Virus record (IMG/VR): IMGVR_UViG_3300046558_000411
Location: 1 to 23,850 of that record
Length of the DNA stretch: 23,850 nucleotides
From: a virus
Direction: 5' to 3' (one strand)
Shown here: in pieces, positions 14,967-21,648 of the stretch
How positions within the stretch are numbered: position 1 is the stretch's first letter
Layout of the letters: each line of letters starts with the position of its first letter
Notes under the pieces: generated by a model
Database searches by the model: none
Told to the model about the DNA's origin: nothing
The model's input: the letters and a program-made list of their open reading frames with translations, nothing else
Program-made: the position numbers and the translations under genes

Positions 14967-15064
14967 ACCATCTCCATTCTTTATCATCGACTAATGAGGA
15001 AGTATGAAAGGATGATTGCCTTGATGACTTGTTTCCATCAATACGGCTGAATGCATGACGGCCC

Positions 15065-15466
15065 CTAATCCTCCACCGCCACCACCCGCGCCAATGGCTG
15101 CATCGGATGCGTCACCACGCTCACCTCCACCAGTTCCAGCGCCAGCAATTCGCGTGGCCCCGCCCCCCGCGCCGCCTTCACCCGATATCCGAATGACAGC
15201 CCGTCCACCGCGCGCGAAGCCAGCGCCGCCGCAGCCTCCCGACCGGCCGCCGTGCGCCGCGAAACCCGGCCGATCACCCGCAGCCCGCGCGCATCCTCCC
15301 GCGCCGCCTCGACCACGCCAATGACGCTGCCCGGCCCATGCTGCCACAGCAAAGGCACCCCCACCGCGTCCACGACGCCAAAAGCCCCCGCCCGCACCAC
15401 ATCCCCGCCCCGGTCCACCCGATCGAAAATCGCCGCATAACCGGCAAAGCGCAGATCGCTGTCCAT
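15065..15466 (-). CDS. HK97 family prohead protease (RcGTA g4 equivalent)
   Basis: 133 residues, short for the family (often 150-200) but with its core: LRFAGYAAIFDRVDRGGDVV (5-24), VPLLWQHGPGSVIGVV with the catalytic His43 (in WQHGP), DGLSFGYRV with Ser91 in the AVDGLSFGY loop, and LLALELVEVSVVTHPMQPLA as the terminal strand. It matures the capsid by cutting the delta domain. The ATG at 15466 follows GGAAGGGGTGAGG; longer frames run into the upstream repeat and were rejected. Unlike most phages, the gene is separated from its substrate, the capsid gene, by about 2 kb of unrelated genes. Confidence 0.9.
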   Translation of the reverse strand: MDSDLRFAGYAAIFDRVDRGGDVVRAGAFGVVDAVGVPLLWQHGPGSVIGVVEAAREDARGLRVIGRVSRRTAAGREAAAALASRAVDGLSFGYRVKAARGAGPRELLALELVEVSVVTHPMQPLARVVAVED

Positions 15467-15492
15467 CCTCACCCCTTCCAAATCGACATGGC

Positions 15493-15620
15493 TCGCGCAG
15501 AGCCGCAGAGCACGCAGAGAGAAAAAAGCCGCCAAAGGCGGCCCATTCTCCCTTATCTTCTCCGCGTCCCCGCGCCTCCGCGCGAACACAATCTCAGCGT
15601 CCTCTGCGCCTCTGCGCGAA
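15493..15620. repeat. Palindromic repeat family B, copy 1 (with embedded terminator)
   Basis: Outer arms TCGCGCAGAGCCGCAGAG... (15493 onward) and ...CTCTGCGCCTCTGCGCGA (to about 15619) are complementary, flanking a GCCGCC-AAA-GGCGGC hairpin. The right arm ATCTCAGCGTCCTCTGCGCCTCTGCGCGAA also occurs at 23021. An extra TCCGCGTCCCCGCGCCTCCGCGCGAAC block suggests a partial internal duplication. It lies between DUF6127 and protease genes. Confidence 0.8.
15522..15542 (-). terminator. Factor-independent terminator after the DUF6127-like gene
   Basis: Minus strand: GCCGCC-TTT-GGCGGC followed by six Ts. It lies 98 bases after the DUF6127-like stop and 56 bases before the prohead protease ATG, inside repeat B copy 1. 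Confidence 0.8.
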
Positions 15621-15640
15621 CGAAATTATCCCCTTCCCGC

Positions 15641-15949
15641 TCATCCCTTCACCAACCCGACAAGGCCGACCTTTACTGCAATCCCCAGCAGCAACAGCGC
15701 CATGCCGATCCGCACGATCCAGCCGATCACCGCCCCGCGCGCCGCCTTCTTCGCGTCGCGCCAGGCGGACAGCAATTCGCGCAATTCCCGCACATCGCCC
15801 TCCGCGCGCCGGTCCGCCAGCCCCAGCCGCTCCAGCGCCCGCCCCGCGCCCAGCTCGCTCGCCTCCTCGATCAGCGCGCGGATCGTCACCATATCCAGCA
15901 CCTGCCCGTCCGCCTGCGCGACCAGCCGCGCCAGCATGTCCTCTTTCAT
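15641..15949 (-). CDS. DUF6127-like GTA membrane protein (RcGTA g3.5 position)
   Basis: 102 residues. The N-terminal part is helical (MLARLVAQADGQVLDMVTIR, ALIEEASELGAGRALERLGL), followed by a charged amphipathic stretch (DVRELRELLSAWRDAKKAAR) and a single membrane helix near the C-terminus (about 74-100, AVIGWIVRIGMALLLLGIAV). This arrangement and its position between portal and prohead protease fit the DUF6127 family of alphaproteobacterial GTA clusters, whose role is not established. The ATG at 15949 follows AAGGAGCGGGCG, which fixes the start; the longer frame upstream is antisense to the 57-aa ORF. Confidence 0.8.
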   Translation of the reverse strand: MKEDMLARLVAQADGQVLDMVTIRALIEEASELGAGRALERLGLADRRAEGDVRELRELLSAWRDAKKAARGAVIGWIVRIGMALLLLGIAVKVGLVGLVKG

Positions 15950-15994
15950 CGCCCGCTCCTTCCCTTCCGTCCGCTCTGCCCCTATCTGCACGCC

Positions 15995-16168
15995 ATGAAG
16001 CGCACTCCCCGCAAAGTCCTGATCGTCCTTATCCTCGCCGCGATCGGCGCCCTCGCCTGGCATTTCCACCTGTTCCGCGCCGGCGATTGCCTGACGCAGG
16101 GCGGCACATGGAATTGGGAGGGCCATTTCTGCCGCCTCGATTCCCTCCCCGCCCGCGCCCCGGACTAA
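15995..16168 (+). CDS. Small membrane-anchored hypothetical protein (CL..GG.W....C motif)
   Basis: 57 residues on the plus strand. Basic start (MKRTPRKV), one membrane helix (8-22, VLIVLILAAIGALAW), then GDCLTQGGTWNWEGHFCRLD with two cysteines (32 and 46). Small alphaproteobacterial envelope proteins often show this C-L-x-x-G-G-x-[WF]...C pattern. The Shine-Dalgarno site is weak, so the start is based on the helix. It is opposite to, and fills the gap between, the portal and DUF6127-like genes. It is not a known GTA component. Confidence 0.6.
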   Translation: MKRTPRKVLIVLILAAIGALAWHFHLFRAGDCLTQGGTWNWEGHFCRLDSLPARAPD

Positions 16169-16171
16169 ATT

Positions 16172-16265
16172 TTCGCGCAGAGGCGCAAAGACCGCAGAGC
16201 CAAAAAAAGCCGCCACAGGCGGCAAAATCTCCTCTTCTCAGCGCCCTCTGCGCCCTCTGCGCGAA
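16172..16265. repeat. Palindromic repeat family B, copy 2 (with embedded terminator)
   Basis: Terminal arms TTCGCGCAGAG (16172-16182) and CTCTGCGCGAA (16255-16265) are an exact 11-base inverted repeat and extend imperfectly inward. The centre holds GCCGCC-ACA-GGCGGC. The right edge continues as CCCATTA into the portal stop codon, the same junction as at copy 3 with the M28 gene. Confidence 0.85.
16202..16223 (-). terminator. Factor-independent terminator of the portal gene
   Basis: Minus strand: GCCGCC-TGT-GGCGGC followed by seven Ts, 46 bases after the portal TAA. It lies inside repeat B copy 2. Confidence 0.85.
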
Positions 16266-16269
16266 CCCA

Positions 16270-17394
16270 TTATAATCCCAGCATCGCCCTCTTCTGGTCC
16301 CCCGACAGGAAGTCCACCGCCGCCACCCGCTCCCACAGCGCGGCGCGCTCATCCGCCAGCGCCGGCACCGCATCCAGATCGGGCTCGATCGCCACGCCCG
16401 GCCACCAGGGCTGCAACCCTTGTGACAGCCCCGCGCAAATCTTGCCCACCAGCGGCAAAATTGCCTGCCGCCACAGCGCCTTGTTCGCCTCCCGATAATT
16501 GGCGTAAGCATTGTCGCCCGGCAGCCCCATCAGCATCGGCGGCACCCCGAACGCCAGCGCAATCTCCCGCGCCGCCGCGCTCTTCAGCCCCACGAAATCC
16601 ATCTCCGCCGGGGTCAAACTCATCGCCTTCCAACTGAGGCCTCCCTCCAGCAGCATCGGCCGCCCCGCATTGGCCGCCCCCGCAAAGGCCGCCTCCATCT
16701 CGCGCTTCACCCGCTCGAACTGGTCGGGCGACAGCACCGATCCATCGCCCGGCTCATAGACCATCGCGCCCGACGGCCGCGCCGCATTGTCCAGCAGCGC
16801 CTTGTTCCACACGCTGGCCGCATTGTGGATCGCCACCGCGCCCGCCGCCGCGCCGACACAGCCCAGCCCATAATGATCATCCAGCGGATGCAGCGCCTTC
16901 AAATGCAGCAAACTGGTCCGCCCCGCGCCATCCTCCGGCGACAGTCGCGTCACGCTCTCCCCCACCCGATAGAGGTAAGCCGCCGGCCACCCCCGCGCAT
17001 CCGCCTCCACGCTGACCCGTTCCGGCCGCAGCGCAAACAGTTCGGCCGGCCGACCATCGGCCCCCGCCATCATCTGCACATAGCCATTGCCATGCAGCAG
17101 CAGATGACAGGCCAAAGTCTCCACCAGCCCCTGCCCCGCAGACGCCCTCCCGACCAGCGCCAGGACGGCCGCATCCTCCGCCACCCCGCGCACCTTGATC
17201 GCACAGGCGCCCGCGCCTTCGGACACCAGCCGCATCGCCCGCTGCGCCACCGGATTGCCCATCACCCCCGCGCGCAACTGAGCCTCATAGGATGCCGGCC
17301 ACTCCCCCAGCGCCACCGCGCCCGAACCCCAGGCACGCGCCAACACCGGCCGCGCATCCTGCGATGCGGCCGCTTTCGTCCCGAACCATTTCAT
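16270..17394 (-). CDS. HK97-type phage portal protein (RcGTA g3 equivalent)
   Basis: 374 residues. Motifs of the HK97 portal family in order: NPVAQRAMRLVSEGAGAC (47-64), LLLHGNGYVQMMAG (98-111), LFALRPERVSVEAD, LLHLKALHPLDDHYGLGCVG, IHNAASVWNKALLDNAARPS, MLLEGGLSWKAMSLTPAEMD, and AREIALAFGVPPMLMGLPGD with YREANKALWRQAILPL near the end. It forms the dodecameric ring for DNA entry and exit. The ATG at 17394 follows GGGGGCTTTAC. It stands alone: 4.2 kb of unrelated genes separate it from terminase, and terminators lie on both sides (16202-16223 and 17413-17440). Confidence 0.94.
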   Translation of the reverse strand: MKWFGTKAAASQDARPVLARAWGSGAVALGEWPASYEAQLRAGVMGNPVAQRAMRLVSEGAGACAIKVRGVAEDAAVLALVGRASAGQGLVETLACHLLLHGNGYVQMMAGADGRPAELFALRPERVSVEADARGWPAAYLYRVGESVTRLSPEDGAGRTSLLHLKALHPLDDHYGLGCVGAAAGAVAIHNAASVWNKALLDNAARPSGAMVYEPGDGSVLSPDQFERVKREMEAAFAGAANAGRPMLLEGGLSWKAMSLTPAEMDFVGLKSAAAREIALAFGVPPMLMGLPGDNAYANYREANKALWRQAILPLVGKICAGLSQGLQPWWPGVAIEPDLDAVPALADERAALWERVAAVDFLSGDQKRAMLGL

Positions 17395-17412
17395 GTAAAG
17401 CCCCCAAACGCG

Positions 17413-17440
17413 AAAAAATCCTCTCCCAAAGGGGGGAGAG
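17413..17440 (-). terminator. Terminator-like hairpin between the GNAT and portal genes
   Basis: Minus strand: CTCTCCC-loop-GGGAGAG, GA, then six Ts, 64 bases after the GNAT stop and 18 bases before the portal ATG. It is the left part of repeat A copy 4, so the repeat family can double as a terminator. Confidence 0.7.
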
Positions 17441-17490
17441 AATAGTGAAGGTCAGCGGCGCCAGCCGCTTATCGAAAACTTGAGAGGGGG
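17420..17490. repeat. Palindromic repeat family A, copy 4
   Basis: CCTCTCCC and GGGAGAG arms, AATAGTGAAGGT, an inner palindrome AGCGGC-GCC-AGCCGCT (imperfect), TATCGAAAACTTGAGAGGGGGC. This is the most diverged middle of the four copies, but the outer GAGAGGGG end and spacing are kept. Confidence 0.75.
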
Positions 17491-17504
17491 CAGCGCCCCA
17501 CTGG

Positions 17505-18062
17505 TCACAATGCCTGCAATTGGTCCCGCATATCTATCGCTGTCTGAAGCGATAGAAACATGCCTGATCCTCGCCTATATCGTTCGAACCCCAGCCACCC
17601 ATAAAAGTCGGCAACGCCATCATTAATGGGGGTCAGGATCAACAGCGGCAGCCCGATCAGCTCGCCATATTCGGCAAAATCCAATATCACCCTGATGATC
17701 ATGGCCGATCCGATGCCTTGACGTTGGCGATCCTGCGCGACGGCAAGGTAAACCAGACTCAGGCATGGAAAATAATTGGAGTTACCGAAAAACGGTACAT
17801 AGGATATCCCGGGCAATAGCCGGGCTTCTTCTATAACTGTGGATAGGGCATAAAAGCCTACAGGATTTGTTTCCAAACCTGCATCATGCACGCAAGTAAC
17901 AATATGCTTGCGCCTCTCATGATCCCGCAACGATTTCGTGCGAAACCATGTATCAATTTCCGATATGCCGCAGCAAAAAGACAGAGTGCGCATATCCTTG
18001 CCGTGCCTTCGGAAAGCCAACGCGCTTTCCGGCACGCCGGACAGACCCGAATTACGGGGCAA
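17505..18062 (-). CDS. GNAT family N-acetyltransferase, possible toxin of a TA pair
   Basis: 185 residues from a TTG at 18062. CCGISEIDTWFRTKSLRDHE (30-49) corresponds to the F-x-C-G-x-x-x-L-D-x-W-L opening of the TacT/AtaT-type tRNA-acetylating toxins. LSLVYLAVAQDRQRQGIGSA (101-120) contains the acetyl-CoA-binding Q/R-x-x-G-x-G, and ADFYGWLGFERY (151-162) carries the conserved Tyr of these enzymes. The start overlaps the end of the 54-aa gene, which indicates coupling; GTG (18035) or ATG (17993) starts are possible but would leave less before the fold. Lower GC than the GTA genes suggests acquisition. A non-toxin acetyltransferase remains possible because the upstream gene is not a typical RHH antitoxin. 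Confidence 0.8.
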   Translation of the reverse strand: MPRNSGLSGVPESALAFRRHGKDMRTLSFCCGISEIDTWFRTKSLRDHERRKHIVTCVHDAGLETNPVGFYALSTVIEEARLLPGISYVPFFGNSNYFPCLSLVYLAVAQDRQRQGIGSAMIIRVILDFAEYGELIGLPLLILTPINDGVADFYGWLGFERYRRGSGMFLSLQTAIDMRDQLQAL

Positions 18063-18216
18063 CCTTAGCCTTATAAATCGCCATCAGCTTGCGCATGCCC
18101 GGCGTCAAGCCGCCGCGCTTGGCATGTGCCTTTGCGCCGACTTTGAACGCCAGCGCCGTACCTTTTTCGGACAGAGGCCTGGGCGCCACAAAACAATCTT
18201 TTCTAATGATCGCCAT
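18052..18216 (-). CDS. 54-residue basic protein coupled to GNAT; candidate antitoxin or partner
   Basis: 54 residues, unrecognised. The ATG at 18216 follows a near-perfect AAAGGAGGTGCGAC, one of the best ribosome-binding sites in the window. It is lysine/arginine rich (KGTALAFKVGAKAHAKRGGL, then TPGMRKLMAIYKAKVAP) and has no membrane helix or signal. Its TAA lies inside the GNAT gene start region. The order small gene then GNAT with overlap is that of toxin-antitoxin pairs, but a ribbon-helix-helix (DUF1778) pattern is absent. The basic composition could suit nucleic-acid or ribosome binding; that is inference. Confidence 0.7.
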   Translation of the reverse strand: MAIIRKDCFVAPRPLSEKGTALAFKVGAKAHAKRGGLTPGMRKLMAIYKAKVAP

Positions 18217-18338
18217 GTCGCACCTCCTTTCCACTATCATCACGTCGATAAAAACTGGCCGCTCAACATGCGCAGAATAACCATTTCGCCAGTGGACGAC
18301 AAGCGCCCCCGCAACACAGGAGCGCCCACCGCCAACCC

Positions 18339-18677
18339 TCACCGATTTCGCGCCAGCACCCGATCGCACACCGAATTGGTGCCCTCGCTCTTGCCGATCA
18401 CGCGCCCGGCCACTGCGCCCGCAGCGCCCGCCAGCAACGTCTCGCCCAGACCGCCGCCCGCCAGCAGGCCCACGCCAGCACCACCGGCCGCGCCGATCAC
18501 AGTGCCCTTGTCGCGCCCCTGCTTGCCCTTGAGCAGGCAGTATCGCACATCGTCCCGGTCGCGCGGCGCAGCGCGGGCCACCCGCGCGCGATCCTTGCTG
18601 TTCAGACTGGCGGCCATCACCGGCGTCGCGATCACACTCACGCCAACAGCCACCGCCATCAGCTTCACCATCTTCAT
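18339..18677 (-). CDS. Secreted glycine-zipper protein
   Basis: 112 residues. Residues 1-23 form a signal peptide (VKLMAVAVGVSVIATPVMAA). The middle has GTVIGAAGGAGVGLLAGGGL and LLAGAAGAVAGRVIGKSEG (58-97), a G-x-x-x-G-rich double helix typical of glycine-zipper outer-membrane or periplasmic proteins. Two cysteines (Cys47 and Cys103) may pair. Members of this loose group are common in sphingomonads, without a firm function. The Shine-Dalgarno AGGAG lies in a hairpin (18686-18701). It is located in the island between terminase and portal and is not a virion gene. Confidence 0.8.
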   Translation of the reverse strand: MKMVKLMAVAVGVSVIATPVMAASLNSKDRARVARAAPRDRDDVRYCLLKGKQGRDKGTVIGAAGGAGVGLLAGGGLGETLLAGAAGAVAGRVIGKSEGTNSVCDRVLARNR

Positions 18678-18685
18678 GTCCCATA

Positions 18686-18701
18686 CTCCTGATTACAGGA
18701 G
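18686..18701 (-). promoter_or_regulatory. Hairpin sequestering the ribosome-binding site of the glycine-zipper gene
   Basis: On the minus strand CTCCTG-TAAT-CAGGAG forms a perfect 6-base stem with a 4-base loop; the right arm contains the AGGAG 8 bases before the ATG at 18677. The geometry would limit translation until the short stem opens (temperature, protein or ribosome loading). A second GC stem (18711-18745) lies just upstream. Confidence 0.45.
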
Positions 18702-18752
18702 CAGAACGATCCGGGCCGCCCGCCAGTTCCCCACAGGCGGCCCCGGCAACAC

Positions 18753-19385
18753 TCAATCAATCCGCGACACAAACTCGCCGATCGGCCGCCGCACCTTCTT
18801 CAGGCCCAGCAGCCAGTCGCCCTCGTCCGCGCGATAGCCCACCGGCATGATCGCCACCGACCGCAGGCCCCGCGCCCGCAAATCCAGTATCGCGTCCAGC
18901 GCCGCCGGATCGAACCCTTCCATCGGCGTCGCATCCACTTCCTCGAAAGCGGCGGCGGTCAGCGCGATGCCCAGCCCCACATAGGCCTGCCGCGCGGCAT
19001 GTTCGAAATTGGTCTGCGCGTCACGCTGCGGATAGGTGCCCAGCAGCATCTGCCGATAGGCTTCCCAGCCCTCGTTCCGGAACCCGCGCTCCTCATTGAC
19101 CAGATCGAACATATGGTTGATCCGCTCGGGCGTATAATTGTCCCACGCGGCAAAGACGATCAGATGCGACGCATCCGTCACCTGCTCCTGATTCCAGGCA
19201 ATCGCCTTGATCTGCTCGCGAATATCCTTGTTGGTGACGACGATCACCTCAAACTGCTGCAACCCGCTCGACGTCGGCGCCAGCCGCACCGCCTCCAGGA
19301 TGCGCTCGATCTTGTCTTCGGGCACCAGCTTGTCCGGGTTCATCTTCTTGGTGGCATAGCGCCAGTTCAACCGATCGATCAGCAT
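18753..19385 (-). CDS. Nitroreductase family NAD(P)H-dependent oxidoreductase
   Basis: 210 residues, the full length for NfsB-type flavoenzymes. LNWRYATKKMNPDKLV (6-21) is the FMN-binding start (R-x-x-x-K-K-x), LRLAPTSSGLQQFEV-like VRLAPTSSGLQQFEVIVV (33-50) the second FMN loop, HAARQAYVGLGIALTAAAFE the dimer helix, and IMPVGYRADEGDWLLGLKKV near the end completes the site. It should reduce quinones or nitro compounds using NAD(P)H; the substrate is unknown. The ATG follows GAGGAG. It is a cytoplasmic housekeeping-type enzyme, unrelated to virions, in the terminase-portal island. The 275 bases upstream (19386-19660) show no supported gene. Confidence 0.9.
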   Translation of the reverse strand: MLIDRLNWRYATKKMNPDKLVPEDKIERILEAVRLAPTSSGLQQFEVIVVTNKDIREQIKAIAWNQEQVTDASHLIVFAAWDNYTPERINHMFDLVNEERGFRNEGWEAYRQMLLGTYPQRDAQTNFEHAARQAYVGLGIALTAAAFEEVDATPMEGFDPAALDAILDLRARGLRSVAIMPVGYRADEGDWLLGLKKVRRPIGEFVSRID

Positions 19386-19660
19386 GCAAACTCCTCAAAA
19401 CAAAGCCCACCGGAGATAGAACCGGCCGATGACGCTGTGATGTAGAGGCGTGCACGGAGAAATAAAGGTCTTGGTTTGAAACTTTATTGCCAGCAACGAC
19501 CAGCATTGTCGGGAACCGGCAATGGTCGCCCATCGGCAGTGAAGGCCGTGACCAATCAGACGAGAGGCCACCGCATTTGCCCGACAGCAGTGCCAAAGCC
19601 GACGGCGCACGCTTGCCCCGCCTGCGCCATGCGACTTTGACAGCCCCCGATCGCTTGGGA

Positions 19661-21424
19661 CTACTCGTCGGAAAAACCGACCTTGAACGCCTTCGTTATG
19701 AAAATTCCGGCACTGAATTTATCCGGGTTCTTGCCTCCCATTTGATCGGAGAAGCGCAATCCCGCATGAATGCCGCCCTTGTCATCGGTAATAAACAGAA
19801 CCGGGACATCATAGGCAAACTGGCCGCTATTTACGTCCAGCGTCAATTTGGGGGCAATGGCCAGCCCCCCTGCAAACGGCACCCCGGCAAAATGAACCTT
19901 GCTCATCAGGCCCAGCCGATAGAATGTGCTTTCCTCCGGAGCCGCGATGTTCACCTTTGAACAGGCGATCACGTTACCGGGAAGACAGCGTATCTGATCC
20001 TCGCTACCCTTGACATATTTATATTCCTGGCCGATCTCGACAAGAGCGGCGCCATAAAGGCGTGGCACTTGCGGCGCTAGACTGTCCCACTGTCCGGGCT
20101 TGGCAGACGACCGATAGATTCCGAACTTGCCGATGTGCGCATTTGCGCTCCAGACCAGCTTTGCGGTTTCATGCTCCGCATAGCCAAATGGTTTCGTCGC
20201 ATCCAAATCCTCTGCCGCCGTGCTTCCGAACCGGCTATAGGTAAAGGCTTGCCATCCCAGCTTGCCGTCAATGCCCCAGTCCCAATCCGGCGCTGCGTCG
20301 GAAGCCCAAAGGGCCTTATCATAAATATTCTTAATCGCCTTGTCTGGATTGTTGGCAGCCCAGCGTCCCAACGCCTCCCCGGAACATAATGCCGCCTTTT
20401 GCTCTGCATCGGGTTTTGTTTCTTTGCCATCCTGCTCGGCAATGCATTTTTTTACCAACTCGGCCTGCCCCCTCGCCAGGGAACTGCGAATAGCATCGGG
20501 TGAGCGAGGCCTGTAACCGATACGTGTCAGGCCCAGGCTAAACTGGACATTATCTTCAAAGCCCTTGCCCTCTCCGCCTGAATAGAGCGCGCCAAAACTG
20601 TCCGCCGCCTTCGCTATGATGCCTCCCGACAAGGTATAGGAATAGCCCTTGTCGCCCGTTACGGACACGCCTTCATCCGAACACGTCTTCTGCTTTTCTT
20701 TGCAGCGCAAATACTTCCCGGCCCATGAACGCGCAAGTTTGATCCCAATCTCGGTCTTGTCGTCCTGAGCCGAGAGGCTGACACCGCCCAGGCCGGAAGC
20801 ATCGCTGCGATCAAACAGATATGAACTGGCCGCATTCGCCGCCCTCTCTACCAACGCCCATCCGACCGGCCGGGGGGCCTTGATAGATTCATCATTCTCT
20901 TTCGGTTCGGGGCCGTAAAAACTGTTAGGCGCCTTCAAAAGCGTAGTAAGTTTGGTGCCAAATAGCGTGCAATCGGAAACAACATCGTTCCCTGCCGGCT
21001 TGCCTTCGCCTTTATCAGCGGCACAAGCGCTCGGGTCCGCCACCGCCTGCTGTTCTGCAACTGGCCTCGCCTGATCCAGACGAGCAAGTATCTGCTGGAA
21101 ATTGTTCAAGGCAATGGCCAGCGCCTGAGATTTCCCCTCAAGAGCACGGACCTCATCGGCCAGTTGCGACTGCATTGCGGCAAGATTGACCGTCGACGCA
21201 TCCTGGCGGCCAAGCACTTCCATGAGTTGCCGCCTGACCCCAAGCTCACGATTTATCTGCTCGGCCTCCCCTTCCTTCTGCTTGATCTGTTGTTCGATAA
21301 AATCTCTCTGTTCCTGCCAGCCCCCGGCTTGCACAGGCACCCCGCTCGTTTCCTGCGCAGCAATAGCCTGAATTGGGCAGGCAAAATAAGCAGCTACCAA
21401 GATCATGGAAAAATTTGATTTCAT
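19661..21424 (-). CDS. Large secreted protein with N-terminal coiled coil and beta-rich C-terminal part, unknown family
   Basis: 587 residues from the ATG at 21424, which follows GGGGGG at good distance and starts a signal peptide (NFSMILVAAYFACPIQAIAA). A longer frame from 21517 has no ribosome-binding site and would bury the signal. Residues about 30-110 are coiled coil (IEQQIKQKEGEAEQINRELG, QSQLADEVRALEGKSQALAI). The rest is beta-rich with repeated aromatic strands (LGWQAFTYSRFG, STFYRLGLMSKVHFAG, SGQFAYDVPVLFI), ending in FSAGIFITKAFKVGFSDE. That suggests an outer-membrane or periplasmic beta structure, possibly trimeric through the coiled coil. It contains cysteine pairs (CKEKQKTC; CLPGNVIACSK). 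No family is recognised. GC is clearly lower than in the flanking terminase gene. Confidence 0.8.
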   Translation of the reverse strand: MKSNFSMILVAAYFACPIQAIAAQETSGVPVQAGGWQEQRDFIEQQIKQKEGEAEQINRELGVRRQLMEVLGRQDASTVNLAAMQSQLADEVRALEGKSQALAIALNNFQQILARLDQARPVAEQQAVADPSACAADKGEGKPAGNDVVSDCTLFGTKLTTLLKAPNSFYGPEPKENDESIKAPRPVGWALVERAANAASSYLFDRSDASGLGGVSLSAQDDKTEIGIKLARSWAGKYLRCKEKQKTCSDEGVSVTGDKGYSYTLSGGIIAKAADSFGALYSGGEGKGFEDNVQFSLGLTRIGYRPRSPDAIRSSLARGQAELVKKCIAEQDGKETKPDAEQKAALCSGEALGRWAANNPDKAIKNIYDKALWASDAAPDWDWGIDGKLGWQAFTYSRFGSTAAEDLDATKPFGYAEHETAKLVWSANAHIGKFGIYRSSAKPGQWDSLAPQVPRLYGAALVEIGQEYKYVKGSEDQIRCLPGNVIACSKVNIAAPEESTFYRLGLMSKVHFAGVPFAGGLAIAPKLTLDVNSGQFAYDVPVLFITDDKGGIHAGLRFSDQMGGKNPDKFSAGIFITKAFKVGFSDE

Positions 21425-21486
21425 ATCGCCCCCCGACGAATCCATAAAATGGTCAAAATCATCAGATTTCACCATCAGTAGAGGCA

Positions 21487-21517
21487 ATATTACATAACGA
21501 TATTTAAAAGTGAACAA
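21487..21517 (-). promoter_or_regulatory. Candidate sigma-70-type promoter of the secreted-protein gene
   Basis: An AT-rich pocket in otherwise GC-rich DNA. Minus strand TTGTTC (21512-21517) and TGTAAT (21489-21494) are spaced by 17 bases; TAATAT overlaps at 21487-21492. The -35 match is only half. It lies 60-95 bases upstream of the chosen start. Confidence 0.35.
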
Positions 21518-21648
21518 TGATAATGTCGAATTAGGCCCAAACTGATGGTTGCAAAGTTAGACCGTTTTTTCAGTCCGCTGGCGCCAGACGAATCCCATGC
21601 ACGGGGCTTTGACCGCCTGAATTGCATCCCATGTCCTGCTGATCCCCC

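Noticed and set aside
18052-18756. A 234-codon minus-strand frame covering the glycine-zipper region
   Set aside because: Only its last 54 codons have a ribosome-binding site and are retained; the rest overlaps the glycine-zipper gene in another frame and is glycine/arginine noise.
19386-19660. Possible small gene between the nitroreductase and secreted-protein genes
   Set aside because: Frames in both directions lack ribosome-binding sites, run into neighbours and show no family features; treated as intergenic.
21425-21517. 31-residue N-terminal extension of the secreted 587-aa protein
   Set aside because: No ribosome-binding site, it covers the AT-rich promoter-like pocket, and it would place the signal peptide internally.
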